6,836 bases of DNA from an uncultured Treponema sp. (GCA_937885475.1 CAKZZR010000198.1:1-6836); one strand, 5' to 3'. Numbered from the stretch's first letter, positions 1 to 5,393 are shown. The notes: generated by a model from the letters alone, not told the origin. A program made the numbers and translations.

Positions 1-1018
1 CAGGAACGGTTCTTACCCAGAGCGAGAGCACATAGCCGACGTTCGAGTACAGCGCGACGGCAATCATCAGAATGAGGAAGAACGAAATCTTGCAGCCCAA
101 AAACAGCGTCCGCCACATTCCGCCGTAATCCCCCGCCGCGTAGCTTTTTACGATTTGCGGTCGCACCGCCTGCATAAAGTTGTTCGAGAATGTCGTTGCC
201 GCGCTCCGAATTTGCGATGCGATTCCCTGCGCCGCATTCGCAACGGGGCCAAAAAACATATTCAGCAGGAACGAAACGCCCTGCACCTTGCAGACTGTCG
301 CGACGTTTCCGAACAGGTTCCACCCGCTGTAGCCCACAATTTCCCTGAACAGCGCGCCGTCCCTCACAAATCGGAAGCGGCACTCCGCGTAATGCTCGCG
401 GCAGTAAAGGCGGTACAGCGATGTATTCACAAGCGCGACCGCCGCGAGCAAAAATCCGTACACAACCAGCTTGTCATACGGCAAAACACGGAGCAGAAAG
501 ACGATTCCCAATTTCAGCGCGGCTTCCACGATGCTCACATAGGCGTACACATTCATGTTCTCGTGCGCGATAATGCACGCCATGTACGGCGTGGTGACAA
601 GCGTGAGCAGGAACGACACGACCGCCGCCTGAAAAATCCAGTTCGCCGCTGCCATGCGCTCCGTCGGTATCACGAGCCTGTGGTTCACGAACCATAGCCC
701 CGCCGTCTCCGCGAGCAGCACAATCACGAGAGCCAAAAGCACGTAAATCTGGAACGTCACGCTGAATGTCGTTTTTAAGTGTTCAGCGTCGCCTTTTCCG
801 AGGTCAAACGAAAAATACCGCTGGCTTGCCGTCGCCATCGCGCCCGAAAGGAATCCGAACATCGTCACCACGCCCGCCACCACGTTGTAAATGCCGTAAT
901 CCTCCGCGCCGAGCACGGAAAGCACCACGCGCACCGTGTACAGCGACACGAGCATGATGAGAATCTGCCTAAAATAGAGCATGAGCGTGTTTTTCGCGAT
1001 GCGGTGGGTATTACTCAT
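1..1018 (-). CDS. Wzx-like polysaccharide flippase, 3' end cut by window edge
   Basis: An open frame of 339 codons runs without a stop from the ATG at 1018 to the left edge, so the C-terminal part (roughly a third of a typical 480-510-residue protein) is missing. The product is a polytopic membrane protein of the MATE/Wzx oligosaccharide-flippase superfamily, which moves lipid-linked glycan units across the inner membrane. Hydrophobic segments are visible at about residues 14-36, 42-60, 86-105, 126-150, 160-178, 184-200 and 308-326. Family-like features are the N-terminal KNTLMLYFRQ stretch, AEDYGIYNVVAG (38-49) and NNFMQAVRPQIVKSYAAGD (279-297), which resembles the conserved mid-protein loop of Bacteroidetes/spirochaete lipopolysaccharide flippases. 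The start overlaps the stop of the glycosyltransferase upstream (ATGA), so translation is probably coupled. Codons are strongly G/C-ending (GTG, GCG, CTG, AAC), unlike the AT-rich gene before it. The glycan it carries cannot be told from sequence. Confidence 0.88.
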   Translation of the reverse strand, partial: MSNTHRIAKNTLMLYFRQILIMLVSLYTVRVVLSVLGAEDYGIYNVVAGVVTMFGFLSGAMATASQRYFSFDLGKGDAEHLKTTFSVTFQIYVLLALVIVLLAETAGLWFVNHRLVIPTERMAAANWIFQAAVVSFLLTLVTTPYMACIIAHENMNVYAYVSIVEAALKLGIVFLLRVLPYDKLVVYGFLLAAVALVNTSLYRLYCREHYAECRFRFVRDGALFREIVGYSGWNLFGNVATVCKVQGVSFLLNMFFGPVANAAQGIASQIRSAATTFSNNFMQAVRPQIVKSYAAGDYGGMWRTLFLGCKISFFLILMIAVALYSNVGYVLSLWVRTVP

Positions 1019-1770
1019 ATTGCAAACTCTGGTTTTTTATTTATATATTTATAAAATCTAAAAGAATACAGAATTCTTTTAAAACGCATCCAAGTTATTT
1101 CATTGAAAAAACGGAATAGACTTTCAAGTCCTGCTCGTTGAACCCACTTAGGCGCACGAGCGATTTTTCCTGATACAAACTCAAATGTTCCACCACTTCC
1201 AACTGCATATTTGACACCACAGGATTTCAAAAAATCAAAATTATCCTCAATAAAAAATTCCTGCTTAGGCGCTCCAAATCCAACAAAAAGAATATCTGGC
1301 TTAAAATCACTTATTTTTTCACAACAAGAGGAAATAAAACCTTCTGAAAAGGGATAATTTTCAAAACTAGGTGAAAAACCTTCTATTTCAACACCATAAT
1401 CATTATGGATTTTTTGAACGGCTCCTGCATTTGAATCTGCTCTTCCGCCTAAAAAGAACATTTTCAAACCGTTTTCCTTTGCATAACGGGCAAAATCATA
1501 AACAATCTCACTTCCCGCAAGCTTCTCAGCATCCTTGAATACAGCACACATCTTTTTGGCAACTTTAAGCGGAATTTCTCCGTCAAAAGTCGCATCGTGA
1601 GAATTGATATAATCCATATATCGTTTATTCGTATTCGCAAGAACAATGAACTGAGCGTTTACCGTCGCAATGCATTTTAATTCATGTTCTTTGCGAGAAA
1701 ACAAATCAGCCCGATGAGTGATAGAAAACTCTATGTTGCAAAATCGTGAGGAGAGGTTTTTGTCAATCAT
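1015..1770 (-). CDS. WecG/TagA/CpsF family glycosyltransferase (GT26)
   Basis: A 251-residue protein of the normal length for family GT26. Known members transfer a sugar such as ManNAc or ManNAcA from UDP to a lipid-linked first sugar on the cytoplasmic face of the membrane. Landmarks are TVN (36-38) and D63 in the ATFDGE segment, which align with the Thr, Asn and catalytic Asp reported for TagA; FFLGG (105-109); GFGAPKQE (164-171); and the basic C-terminal appendage with RAPKWVQRAGLESLFRF (205-221) followed by arginine/lysine-rich residues, which in TagA contacts the membrane. It is the second gene of the operon: its ATG overlaps the preceding stop (ATGA at 1767-1770) and its TGA overlaps the flippase start (1015-1018). 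The gene is AT-rich by eye (near 38% GC in a sampled stretch), clearly below the flippase. The family is clear; the donor and acceptor sugars are unknown, so no symbol is given. Confidence 0.92.
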   Translation of the reverse strand: MIDKNLSSRFCNIEFSITHRADLFSRKEHELKCIATVNAQFIVLANTNKRYMDYINSHDATFDGEIPLKVAKKMCAVFKDAEKLAGSEIVYDFARYAKENGLKMFFLGGRADSNAGAVQKIHNDYGVEIEGFSPSFENYPFSEGFISSCCEKISDFKPDILFVGFGAPKQEFFIEDNFDFLKSCGVKYAVGSGGTFEFVSGKIARAPKWVQRAGLESLFRFFNEITWMRFKRILYSFRFYKYINKKPEFAI

Positions 1771-2153
1771 ATATGAACCTCTTCCCCCGCCGCAAAAAAA
1801 ACGGCATCCTCAGCTTCAGCCTCGTCATAGGTCTGAAATTCAATATCATGCTCAAAGAAAAGCTTTATAAAGTTCTCCGGAAACTTATTTTTTAACTGAA
1901 TGAAATTGATTTTTTCCTCGGAATTCGATTCTGCAAAAACAATGAACAACGAAACAATATCCGTTCCCTGCGCAAAAAGATTTTTCAAAACATGCATCAG
2001 CATTGGCTCAGTCACCGAATTCGGAAAAACAAGAATCTCTTTTTCCGCCCAAGAGCCGCCCTGCTCGCTTATGAGAACATCATGAATATACGTTATTTTT
2101 TTCTGCTGGAAACCTATGGGAGCAAAACCGCACAGAACAGCGCATCGACTCAA
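1767..2153 (-). CDS. hypothetical protein, first gene of glycan operon (TTG start)
   Basis: A 128-residue soluble acidic protein that I do not recognise. It has no signal peptide and no membrane segment. The pattern suggests a small alpha/beta fold: a hydrophobic strand at the N-terminus (CAVLCGFAPIG, 4-14), a helix near EPMLMHVLKNLF (49-60), another buried strand DIVSLFIVFAE (65-75), and an acidic C-terminal region. The start is TTG at 2153. A good Shine-Dalgarno, GAGAGG at 2165-2160, sits 6 nt upstream, and the nearby ATG at 2158 is in another frame and stops after two codons. A strong-looking promoter lies 24-52 bp upstream. Its stop overlaps the start of the WecG-family gene, so it is probably made together with that enzyme and may be a partner or accessory of glycan synthesis; this is inference from position only. 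The N-terminal layout faintly recalls a caspase-like fold, but no catalytic His/Cys pair is visible. Confidence 0.75.
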   Translation of the reverse strand: MSRCAVLCGFAPIGFQQKKITYIHDVLISEQGGSWAEKEILVFPNSVTEPMLMHVLKNLFAQGTDIVSLFIVFAESNSEEKINFIQLKNKFPENFIKLFFEHDIEFQTYDEAEAEDAVFFAAGEEVHI

Positions 2154-2159
2154 TGCATA

Positions 2160-2165
2160 CCTCTC
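2160..2165 (-). promoter_or_regulatory. Shine-Dalgarno fixing a TTG start
   Basis: Read on the minus strand this is GAGAGG, 6 nt before the TTG at 2153. It supports TTG as initiator, because the only nearby ATG (2158-2156) lies one base from this site and opens a frame of just two codons. Confidence 0.7.
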
Positions 2166-2176
2166 TTTTCTGTGCT

Positions 2177-2205
2177 ATTTTACACACTCGATTTCTTTAA
2201 ATCAA
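2177..2205 (-). promoter_or_regulatory. sigma-70-type promoter of the glycan operon
   Basis: On the minus strand, TTGATT (2205-2200) is followed by 17 bp and then TAAAAT (2182-2177). The -10 matches the consensus at 5 of 6 positions and the -35 at 4 of 6, with ideal spacing. The predicted transcript start is near 2170, giving a leader of about 17 nt that contains the GAGAGG ribosome site. It faces away from the XRE regulator gene. Confidence 0.65.
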
Positions 2206-2225
2206 CACTAAATTTAATTATTTAT

Positions 2226-2258
2226 ACACAATTTTTACTAATAAGGACACAATATTTA
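2226..2258. repeat. 12-bp direct repeat, possible operator pair
   Basis: ACACAATTTTTA at 2226-2237 recurs as ACACAATATTTA at 2247-2258, with 11 of 12 bases identical. The two copies start 21 bp apart, about two helical turns, so they would lie on the same DNA face. They sit between the divergent regulator and glycan operon, upstream of the minus-strand -35 and just before a possible plus-strand promoter. Binding by the adjacent XRE protein is a plausible inference, but the region is AT-rich and chance is possible. Confidence 0.35.
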
Positions 2259-2259
2259 T

Positions 2260-2287
2260 TTGTAAATCATACCGAATTGCTTAAAAC
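2260..2287 (+). promoter_or_regulatory. weak candidate promoter of the XRE gene
   Basis: TTGTAA (2260-2265), a 16-bp spacer and TAAAAC (2282-2287) each match consensus at 4 of 6 positions. Transcription would begin near 2294, only a few bases before the ATG at 2297. That would fit the absence of any Shine-Dalgarno in front of this gene. The match is modest. Confidence 0.3.
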
Positions 2288-2296
2288 TGTTACTAT

Positions 2297-2572
2297 ATGA
2301 TGATAGAAGAGCAGGAAAAGCACATCTACGAGCGACTAAGACAGGAACGGGAAAAGCAGCACCTTTCCCAGCTGGAACTATCATTTGAATCGGGAGTTTC
2401 TCAGAATATGATTGCGTACATAGAAAAAGGAAAGCGTACGCCAAGCCTTACGACCATTCTTAAACTCTGCAATGCACTTAAAATTGACCCTTCCATTCTT
2501 TTTCCATCAGAAACAGACAGCAAGCAAAAAGCAAAAGAGACTGTAATCGATTTGATTCAGAAATTTATGTAG
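2297..2572 (+). CDS. XRE-family helix-turn-helix transcriptional regulator
   Basis: A 91-residue DNA-binding protein made almost entirely of one Cro/C1-type HTH domain (about residues 11-70). RLRQEREKQHLSQLELSFESG (13-33) supplies helices 1 and 2, SQNMIAYIEKGKRTPS (35-50) is the recognition helix with the typical IEKGKR.PS ending, and LTTILKLCNALKIDPSILF (51-69) forms the closing helices. A short charged tail (71-91) has no recognisable sensor or enzyme domain. Two ATG codons stand in tandem at 2297 and 2300; neither has a Shine-Dalgarno, and which is used cannot be decided. It is transcribed away from the glycan operon across a 143-bp AT-rich gap, so it is a good candidate regulator of that operon and of itself. 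It ends 7 bp from the convergent mtaB stop, with no clear terminator hairpin between them. Confidence 0.88.
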   Translation: MMIEEQEKHIYERLRQEREKQHLSQLELSFESGVSQNMIAYIEKGKRTPSLTTILKLCNALKIDPSILFPSETDSKQKAKETVIDLIQKFM

Positions 2573-2579
2573 AAACGCG

Positions 2580-4037
2580 CTAAACAAATTCCGCGCGAAC
2601 GTCATATTCCCCGCCCTTGACGGCGCCAGCTTCGACGATGCCCACGATGCGAACCCTTATCTTAGAGCCGGGTTCTGGCGCGTTCTGAGCGGTTGAGAGC
2701 AGCTCACAGTGCAGGAAGTTTTCAGTAACGGCGTGGTAGACGGTATGTTTGCGTGCGGACGCGCTCAAAGGTGCGCTGAACGAGCCGGAAAGTATCATCG
2801 GTCGCTTTACGGACTCCATGACGGCGTCAAATTCCTTGCCCACGCAAGAGGTTATGTAGGCTTTTTTGCTCTGCTCTGCCCATGCGCCAAGGCGGGCGGC
2901 ACGCTCCCCGCTTACGGACTGCGGAACCTTACCGCCCATGACGGCAGCAGCTGTTCCCGGGCGCGCACTGAACGGGAACACGTGAACCCATGCAAAGCCG
3001 CAGTCCTGGCACAGCGCCATGGTCGCCTCAAAATCCTCTGCGGTCTCACCGGGAAAACCGGTTATTATGTCGCACGCCAGAAATGGATTCTGCTTTGCCA
3101 GTGTAAGACGGCGGCATGCCTCGCGCACATCGGCGGCAGTATAGCGGCGTGCCATGCAAGAAAGTACGGCATCGCTTCCGCTCTGAACGGAAATATGAAA
3201 ATGTGGCCGCACCCGCGGATTCTGTATCACGCGGCAGAATTCATCGTCAACAACCTCTGGATACAGGCTTGAGATGCGCATGGCTATTTCAGACGTATTC
3301 TTAAGGCACAGTTCAAGCAGCTCGGTAAAGCAAACAAAGCCACCTTTATACGCACCGCGATACTGCCCTATGTTCACCGTGGTGAACACGACCTCCGCCT
3401 GCCCCGCCTTCTCAAGCTGAATCACGCGGTCTATCACCGTTTGCGCGTCAAGCGAGACGGAATGTCCGCGGGCGGCGTTTATAGTGCAGTAGGTACAATC
3501 GTTGTTGCAGCCATCCTGAATTTTTATGGAAGAGCGCGAATGCGCAACAAAGGAATCGGTGGAAAGCTTGAAGGCATTCTCGCTGAACCCCGCTTTTTGT
3601 GCAGGACGCGCAAAAATTCCTTCATTCAAGGTGCGGGCAAAGGCTTTTGGCTCAAAGTTGCCCTGCAAAAGTTCGGCGCGCAGAAGCGAAGGCACCTCAG
3701 AAAGCCGGCTTTTTAGCTGCCCGGGAAGCACCGCGACGCGGTCGCTCATTTTTTTTATTTCGTCACTAGAAAGCTGGGCGTAGCAACCGGTTACCAGAAC
3801 CACGGCATGCGGACATTTTTCAAGCACAAGGCGAATAATGCGGCGATCCTTCTGCTCTGCTTTTTGCGTTACGGCGCAGGTATTCACCACGCACAACGAG
3901 GCTTCTGAATCCGGCTCGCTTTTTGCCGTAAGGGGAGCAAGGAGAACGTCGAATTTTTCTTCAATGAAGGAACGAGCCGCGCTTTCGCTCTCAATCTGAT
4001 TCAAACGGCAGCCGGTCGTCTCAAAGCGGACTTTCAA
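2580..4037 (-). CDS. mtaB: tRNA t6A37 methylthiotransferase MtaB (radical SAM)
   Basis: A 485-residue enzyme that adds a methylthio group to N6-threonylcarbamoyladenosine at position 37 of tRNAs reading ANN codons, giving ms2t6A. The N-terminal UPF0004 domain carries the three cysteines of the auxiliary iron-sulfur cluster: C10 (TTGCRLNQ), C54 (NTCAVT) and C85 (TGCYAQ). The radical-SAM core has C177, C181 and C184 in GCNNDCTYC, followed by INAARG; further landmarks are ISSLYP (255-260), HISVQSGSD (281-289), ACDIITGFPGET (321-332) and FPFSARPGT (354-362). A TRAM-like domain fills about 395-485. The QDGC..DC.YC..NAARG signature favours MtaB over MiaB or RimO. Length is somewhat above the usual 430-450. 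The start is TTG at 4037, chosen because the family normally begins a few residues before the first TxGC motif. There is no clear Shine-Dalgarno, and the TPR gene ends only 5 nt upstream, so translation may depend on reinitiation. Confidence 0.93.
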   Translation of the reverse strand: MKVRFETTGCRLNQIESESAARSFIEEKFDVLLAPLTAKSEPDSEASLCVVNTCAVTQKAEQKDRRIIRLVLEKCPHAVVLVTGCYAQLSSDEIKKMSDRVAVLPGQLKSRLSEVPSLLRAELLQGNFEPKAFARTLNEGIFARPAQKAGFSENAFKLSTDSFVAHSRSSIKIQDGCNNDCTYCTINAARGHSVSLDAQTVIDRVIQLEKAGQAEVVFTTVNIGQYRGAYKGGFVCFTELLELCLKNTSEIAMRISSLYPEVVDDEFCRVIQNPRVRPHFHISVQSGSDAVLSCMARRYTAADVREACRRLTLAKQNPFLACDIITGFPGETAEDFEATMALCQDCGFAWVHVFPFSARPGTAAAVMGGKVPQSVSGERAARLGAWAEQSKKAYITSCVGKEFDAVMESVKRPMILSGSFSAPLSASARKHTVYHAVTENFLHCELLSTAQNAPEPGSKIRVRIVGIVEAGAVKGGEYDVRAEFV

Positions 4038-4042
4038 TTGCG

Positions 4043-4672
4043 CTACTGAAGCTTTGCGCTGACCCGCGTGCGTCCACGCTCTGCGTCAATGGAAGACGAA
4101 TTCAAGCGGAGCGCCTCATCGTATGCCTCCACCGCCTGATAATAGTTTCCCGCCATCTCGCGGGCGTAGCCAAGGCGAATCCACCAGCGCTCAAGCAACG
4201 GCTCCTTGCGAACCGCCGAGGAAAGCGCGATGTCCGCATGCTGATAGCGTGCCTGACGGATATAAATCTCGCCCATGTAATAATAGGCGGTACCGACGCG
4301 GCTTCCGTTCTCCGGTGCGTTGGCAACGTATTTCTGGAACTGCTCCATTGCGCCGTTGTTCTTTCCAAGATAATAGCGGGCTTCGCCCAAGGATTCTGTA
4401 AGGCGAAGGTCATACGGGCTGACGGCCAGACCTGCAAGGGCGCGCTGCTCTGCTTCGGAATACTGCTTGTTGCGGATCAAAGCCCAGCACATCACCACGT
4501 AGGATTCCACGCGCTTTGGGTTCTCAGAAATCTCCTGCTCGCAGACCGCGATGGATTCCGCGTAGCGTCCGTTATTATAGAGAATAAGCGCATCCGGCTT
4601 TATGTTTCCCTGCGCAAAAAGAGCTGCAGAACAAAAAAGAATGGCAAAAACAGCAGTAAAAATCCTTTGCAT
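4043..4672 (-). CDS. exported tetratricopeptide-repeat protein
   Basis: A 209-residue protein with a Sec signal peptide (basic MQR, hydrophobic 4-19, likely cleavage after LFA at 18-20, before QGN). The only Cys in the signal (C14) is not in a lipobox, so a soluble periplasmic or membrane-facing protein is expected. The rest is stacked TPR helices at about 26-52, 55-86, 89-120, 126-157 and 160-192, with typical pairs such as YNNGRYAESIAVCEQEI and GNYYQAVEAYDEALRLN. TPR proteins are scaffolds for protein contacts; no enzyme motif is seen. The ATG at 4672 is 19 bp past the bactofilin stop and has only a GGGGA-like site at longer than ideal spacing. Position between bactofilin and mtaB suggests one transcript. 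A role in envelope organisation together with bactofilin is possible but rests on context alone. Confidence 0.85.
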   Translation of the reverse strand: MQRIFTAVFAILFCSAALFAQGNIKPDALILYNNGRYAESIAVCEQEISENPKRVESYVVMCWALIRNKQYSEAEQRALAGLAVSPYDLRLTESLGEARYYLGKNNGAMEQFQKYVANAPENGSRVGTAYYYMGEIYIRQARYQHADIALSSAVRKEPLLERWWIRLGYAREMAGNYYQAVEAYDEALRLNSSSIDAERGRTRVSAKLQ

Positions 4673-4691
4673 AAAAAATCAGTCCCCACAA

Positions 4692-5051
4692 TTATTTTAT
4701 CATCGTACAACGACCGGTGAACGTGCTTCCTGGCTCAAGAACAACCTGTTTTGAAGAAATGTCGCCGTCAACGGTGCCGCTGGCAGTAATAAAAATCAAA
4801 TCCTTGGCATTCACGTTTCCGTGGACGTCTCCTTTTATAAGCACGCGCACGGCGTTTATGTCGGCATTCACCTCTGCGCCGGTGTCAACGACAAGGTCGC
4901 TCGTGGCATCAATCTTTCCGTTCACCTTGCAGCGAATCATAAATGGTTTTACGAATTTTATGCTTCCGGTGAATTTTATGCCCGGCTCCATTACGGTATC
5001 AAACGCCTCGTCCTCAAGGTCAAAGAAATCGGATTCTTTTACGTCAAACAT
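4692..5051 (-). CDS. bactofilin (polymer-forming cytoskeletal protein)
   Basis: A 119-residue bactofilin. These proteins self-assemble without nucleotide into filaments, usually at the inner face of the membrane, and act in cell shape, polarity or wall synthesis. The acidic N-terminal tail (1-22, with ESDFFDLEDE) is followed by the beta-helix core (about 24-115). The core shows the regular alternation of small, glycine and aliphatic residues: GIKFTGSIKF, CKVNGKIDATSDLVVDTGAEV, GDVHGNVNAKD and GTVDGDISSKQVVLEPGS. It ends shortly after the core, so there is almost no C-terminal tail, and no transmembrane segment is present. Many bactofilin genes neighbour M23 peptidases; here the next gene is the TPR protein. 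The ATG at 5051 has no Shine-Dalgarno, and the predicted transcription start is at about the same base, so the mRNA may be leaderless. An insertion-like element lies immediately upstream. Confidence 0.9.
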   Translation of the reverse strand: MFDVKESDFFDLEDEAFDTVMEPGIKFTGSIKFVKPFMIRCKVNGKIDATSDLVVDTGAEVNADINAVRVLIKGDVHGNVNAKDLIFITASGTVDGDISSKQVVLEPGSTFTGRCTMIK

Positions 5052-5058
5052 GTTTTCT

Positions 5059-5088
5059 ATTTTACAGTAATTGACAAGTACAAGTCAA
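5059..5088 (-). promoter_or_regulatory. promoter of the bactofilin-TPR-mtaB operon
   Basis: On the minus strand TTGACT (5088-5083), an 18-bp spacer and TAAAAT (5064-5059) each match consensus at 5 of 6 positions. Transcription would start near 5053-5052, right at the ATG (5051). The first two bases of the -35 lie inside the 10-bp direct repeat that borders the inserted element, so the repeat copy keeps the -35 intact while everything further upstream is element DNA. Confidence 0.65.
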
Positions 5089-5090
5089 TT
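5069..5090. repeat. 7-bp inverted repeat overlapping the bactofilin promoter
   Basis: AATTGAC (5069-5075) and GTCAATT (5084-5090) are perfect inverted arms separated by 8 bp. The dyad covers the -35 and part of the spacer of the bactofilin promoter, where a repressor site would be expected. It could also be chance; no matching regulator is encoded beside it. Confidence 0.3.
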
Positions 5091-5096
5091 TACCCA
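5087..5096. repeat. left copy of 10-bp direct repeat (candidate target-site duplication)
   Basis: AATTTACCCA here is repeated exactly at 5349-5358. The two copies directly abut the outer ends of the 16-bp terminal inverted repeats, which is the arrangement left by transposition. The match does not continue on either outer side. Confidence 0.75.
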
Positions 5097-5112
5097 CAGG
5101 GCAAACGCATTA
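5097..5112. repeat. left terminal inverted repeat
   Basis: CAGGGCAAACGCATTA, perfectly complementary to 5333-5348 in inverted orientation over 16 bp. Confidence 0.85.
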
Positions 5113-5146
5113 TAAAACTCCAGAATTAAAAGAGTGTAATTTACCT

Positions 5147-5302
5147 TAAAAAATAGCTACCAGTCGAAGCTTTGTTTTGCAAAACCGCCGGCTAGCCGGC
5201 TTCACGCTGACTTTAGCAAAGGAACTATTGAATTGTCGCTTGCGCGACAGCTAAAGTCAGAGTGATTTTGAAAACAAATCTTCTCCTTCGCGCTATTTTT
5301 TA
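5147..5302. repeat. nested imperfect palindrome inside the element
   Basis: Successive inverted arms pair inward. TAAAAAATAGC (5147-5157) pairs with 5292-5302 without mismatch. The segment 5166-5184 pairs with 5266-5283 with one mismatch and one extra base. CACGCTGACTTTAGC (5203-5217) pairs with 5250-5264 with one mismatch. Between these lie a perfect 14-bp GC palindrome GCCGGCTAGCCGGC (5187-5200) and a small hairpin TGTCGC-TTGC-GCGACA (5234-5249). Either DNA strand or any RNA from the region could fold into a branched rod. The same structure could work as a transcription barrier between the divergent genes, although no classical T-run terminator is present. Confidence 0.75.
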
Positions 5303-5332
5303 TAGTTTGCCCCTGTTTTCACCATTCGGAAT

Positions 5333-5348
5333 TAATGCGTTTGCCCTG
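5333..5348. repeat. right terminal inverted repeat
   Basis: TAATGCGTTTGCCCTG, the exact reverse complement of 5097-5112. Confidence 0.85.
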
Positions 5349-5358
5349 AATTTACCCA
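5349..5358. repeat. right copy of 10-bp direct repeat
   Basis: AATTTACCCA, identical to 5087-5096 and touching the right inverted repeat. Confidence 0.75.
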
Positions 5359-5381
5359 TTCTCTAAGACTGAAAATTTCGG

Positions 5382-5387
5382 CATAAT
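5382..5387 (+). promoter_or_regulatory. -10 hexamer of the envelope-protein operon
   Basis: CATAAT matches the -10 consensus at 5 of 6 positions and ends 6 bp before the ATG at 5394, so the transcript would begin at or next to the start codon. The -35 position 17 bp upstream reads TTCTCT, a poor match, so the promoter may be weak or need an activator. This hexamer lies outside the inserted element. Confidence 0.4.
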
Positions 5388-5393
5388 GAAGGC

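Larger units (their letters stand above)
5097..5348. mobile_element. 252-bp MITE-like element with 16-bp terminal inverted repeats
   Basis: The element starts with CAGGGCAAACGCATTA (5097-5112) and ends with its exact reverse complement (5333-5348), and both ends touch identical 10-bp direct repeats. It has no credible reading frame, so it could move only with a transposase supplied from elsewhere. Inside is an imperfect long palindrome. A second copy of the terminal motif with one extra base (GTTTGCCCCTG, 5305-5315) lies 33-34 bp inside the right end, like a subterminal transposase site; no such inner copy is seen on the left. Duplications near 10 bp occur in several DDE-transposase families, including IS1-, IS4- and ISAs1-like elements; I cannot assign the parent. 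It lies between two divergent operons and accounts for most of the 342-bp gene-free stretch. Confidence 0.75.

Noticed and set aside
155..697. 180-residue plus-strand reading frame, and further frames at 474-1054
   Set aside because: Very basic, Arg/His/Gln-rich composition and no domain. They are antisense to the flippase frame, which is open across all of 1-1018 and has family-like features.
1767..2153. Caspase-like peptidase
   Set aside because: Only a loose resemblance in strand and helix order. The GHG-type histidine and the catalytic cysteine motif are absent.
2150..2158. ATG at 2158 (minus strand) as start of the first glycan-operon gene
   Set aside because: Different frame, stops after two codons (ATG CAT TGA) and lies only one base from the ribosome site.
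2709..3272. 187-residue plus-strand frame inside mtaB, with other antisense frames at 3116-3783
   Set aside because: Antisense to a gene with intact iron-sulfur and radical-SAM motifs. The translations show no domain and no ribosome site.
4238..4720. 160-residue plus-strand frame across the TPR gene
   Set aside because: Opposite a clear signal-peptide TPR protein; no promoter, ribosome site or recognisable fold.
5071..5076. Plus-strand -35 TTGACA
   Set aside because: No -10-like hexamer lies 16-18 bp downstream; the sequence there is C/A-rich (around CCCACAG).
5187..5249. Rho-independent terminators at the GC palindrome or the TTGC-loop hairpin
   Set aside because: Neither stem is followed by a run of T on either strand. 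They fit better as internal parts of the palindromic element.
5097..5348. CRISPR array or a riboswitch
   Set aside because: There are no regularly spaced direct repeats with spacers, and the region is upstream of both flanking genes with inverted ends and a duplication, which indicates an insertion.
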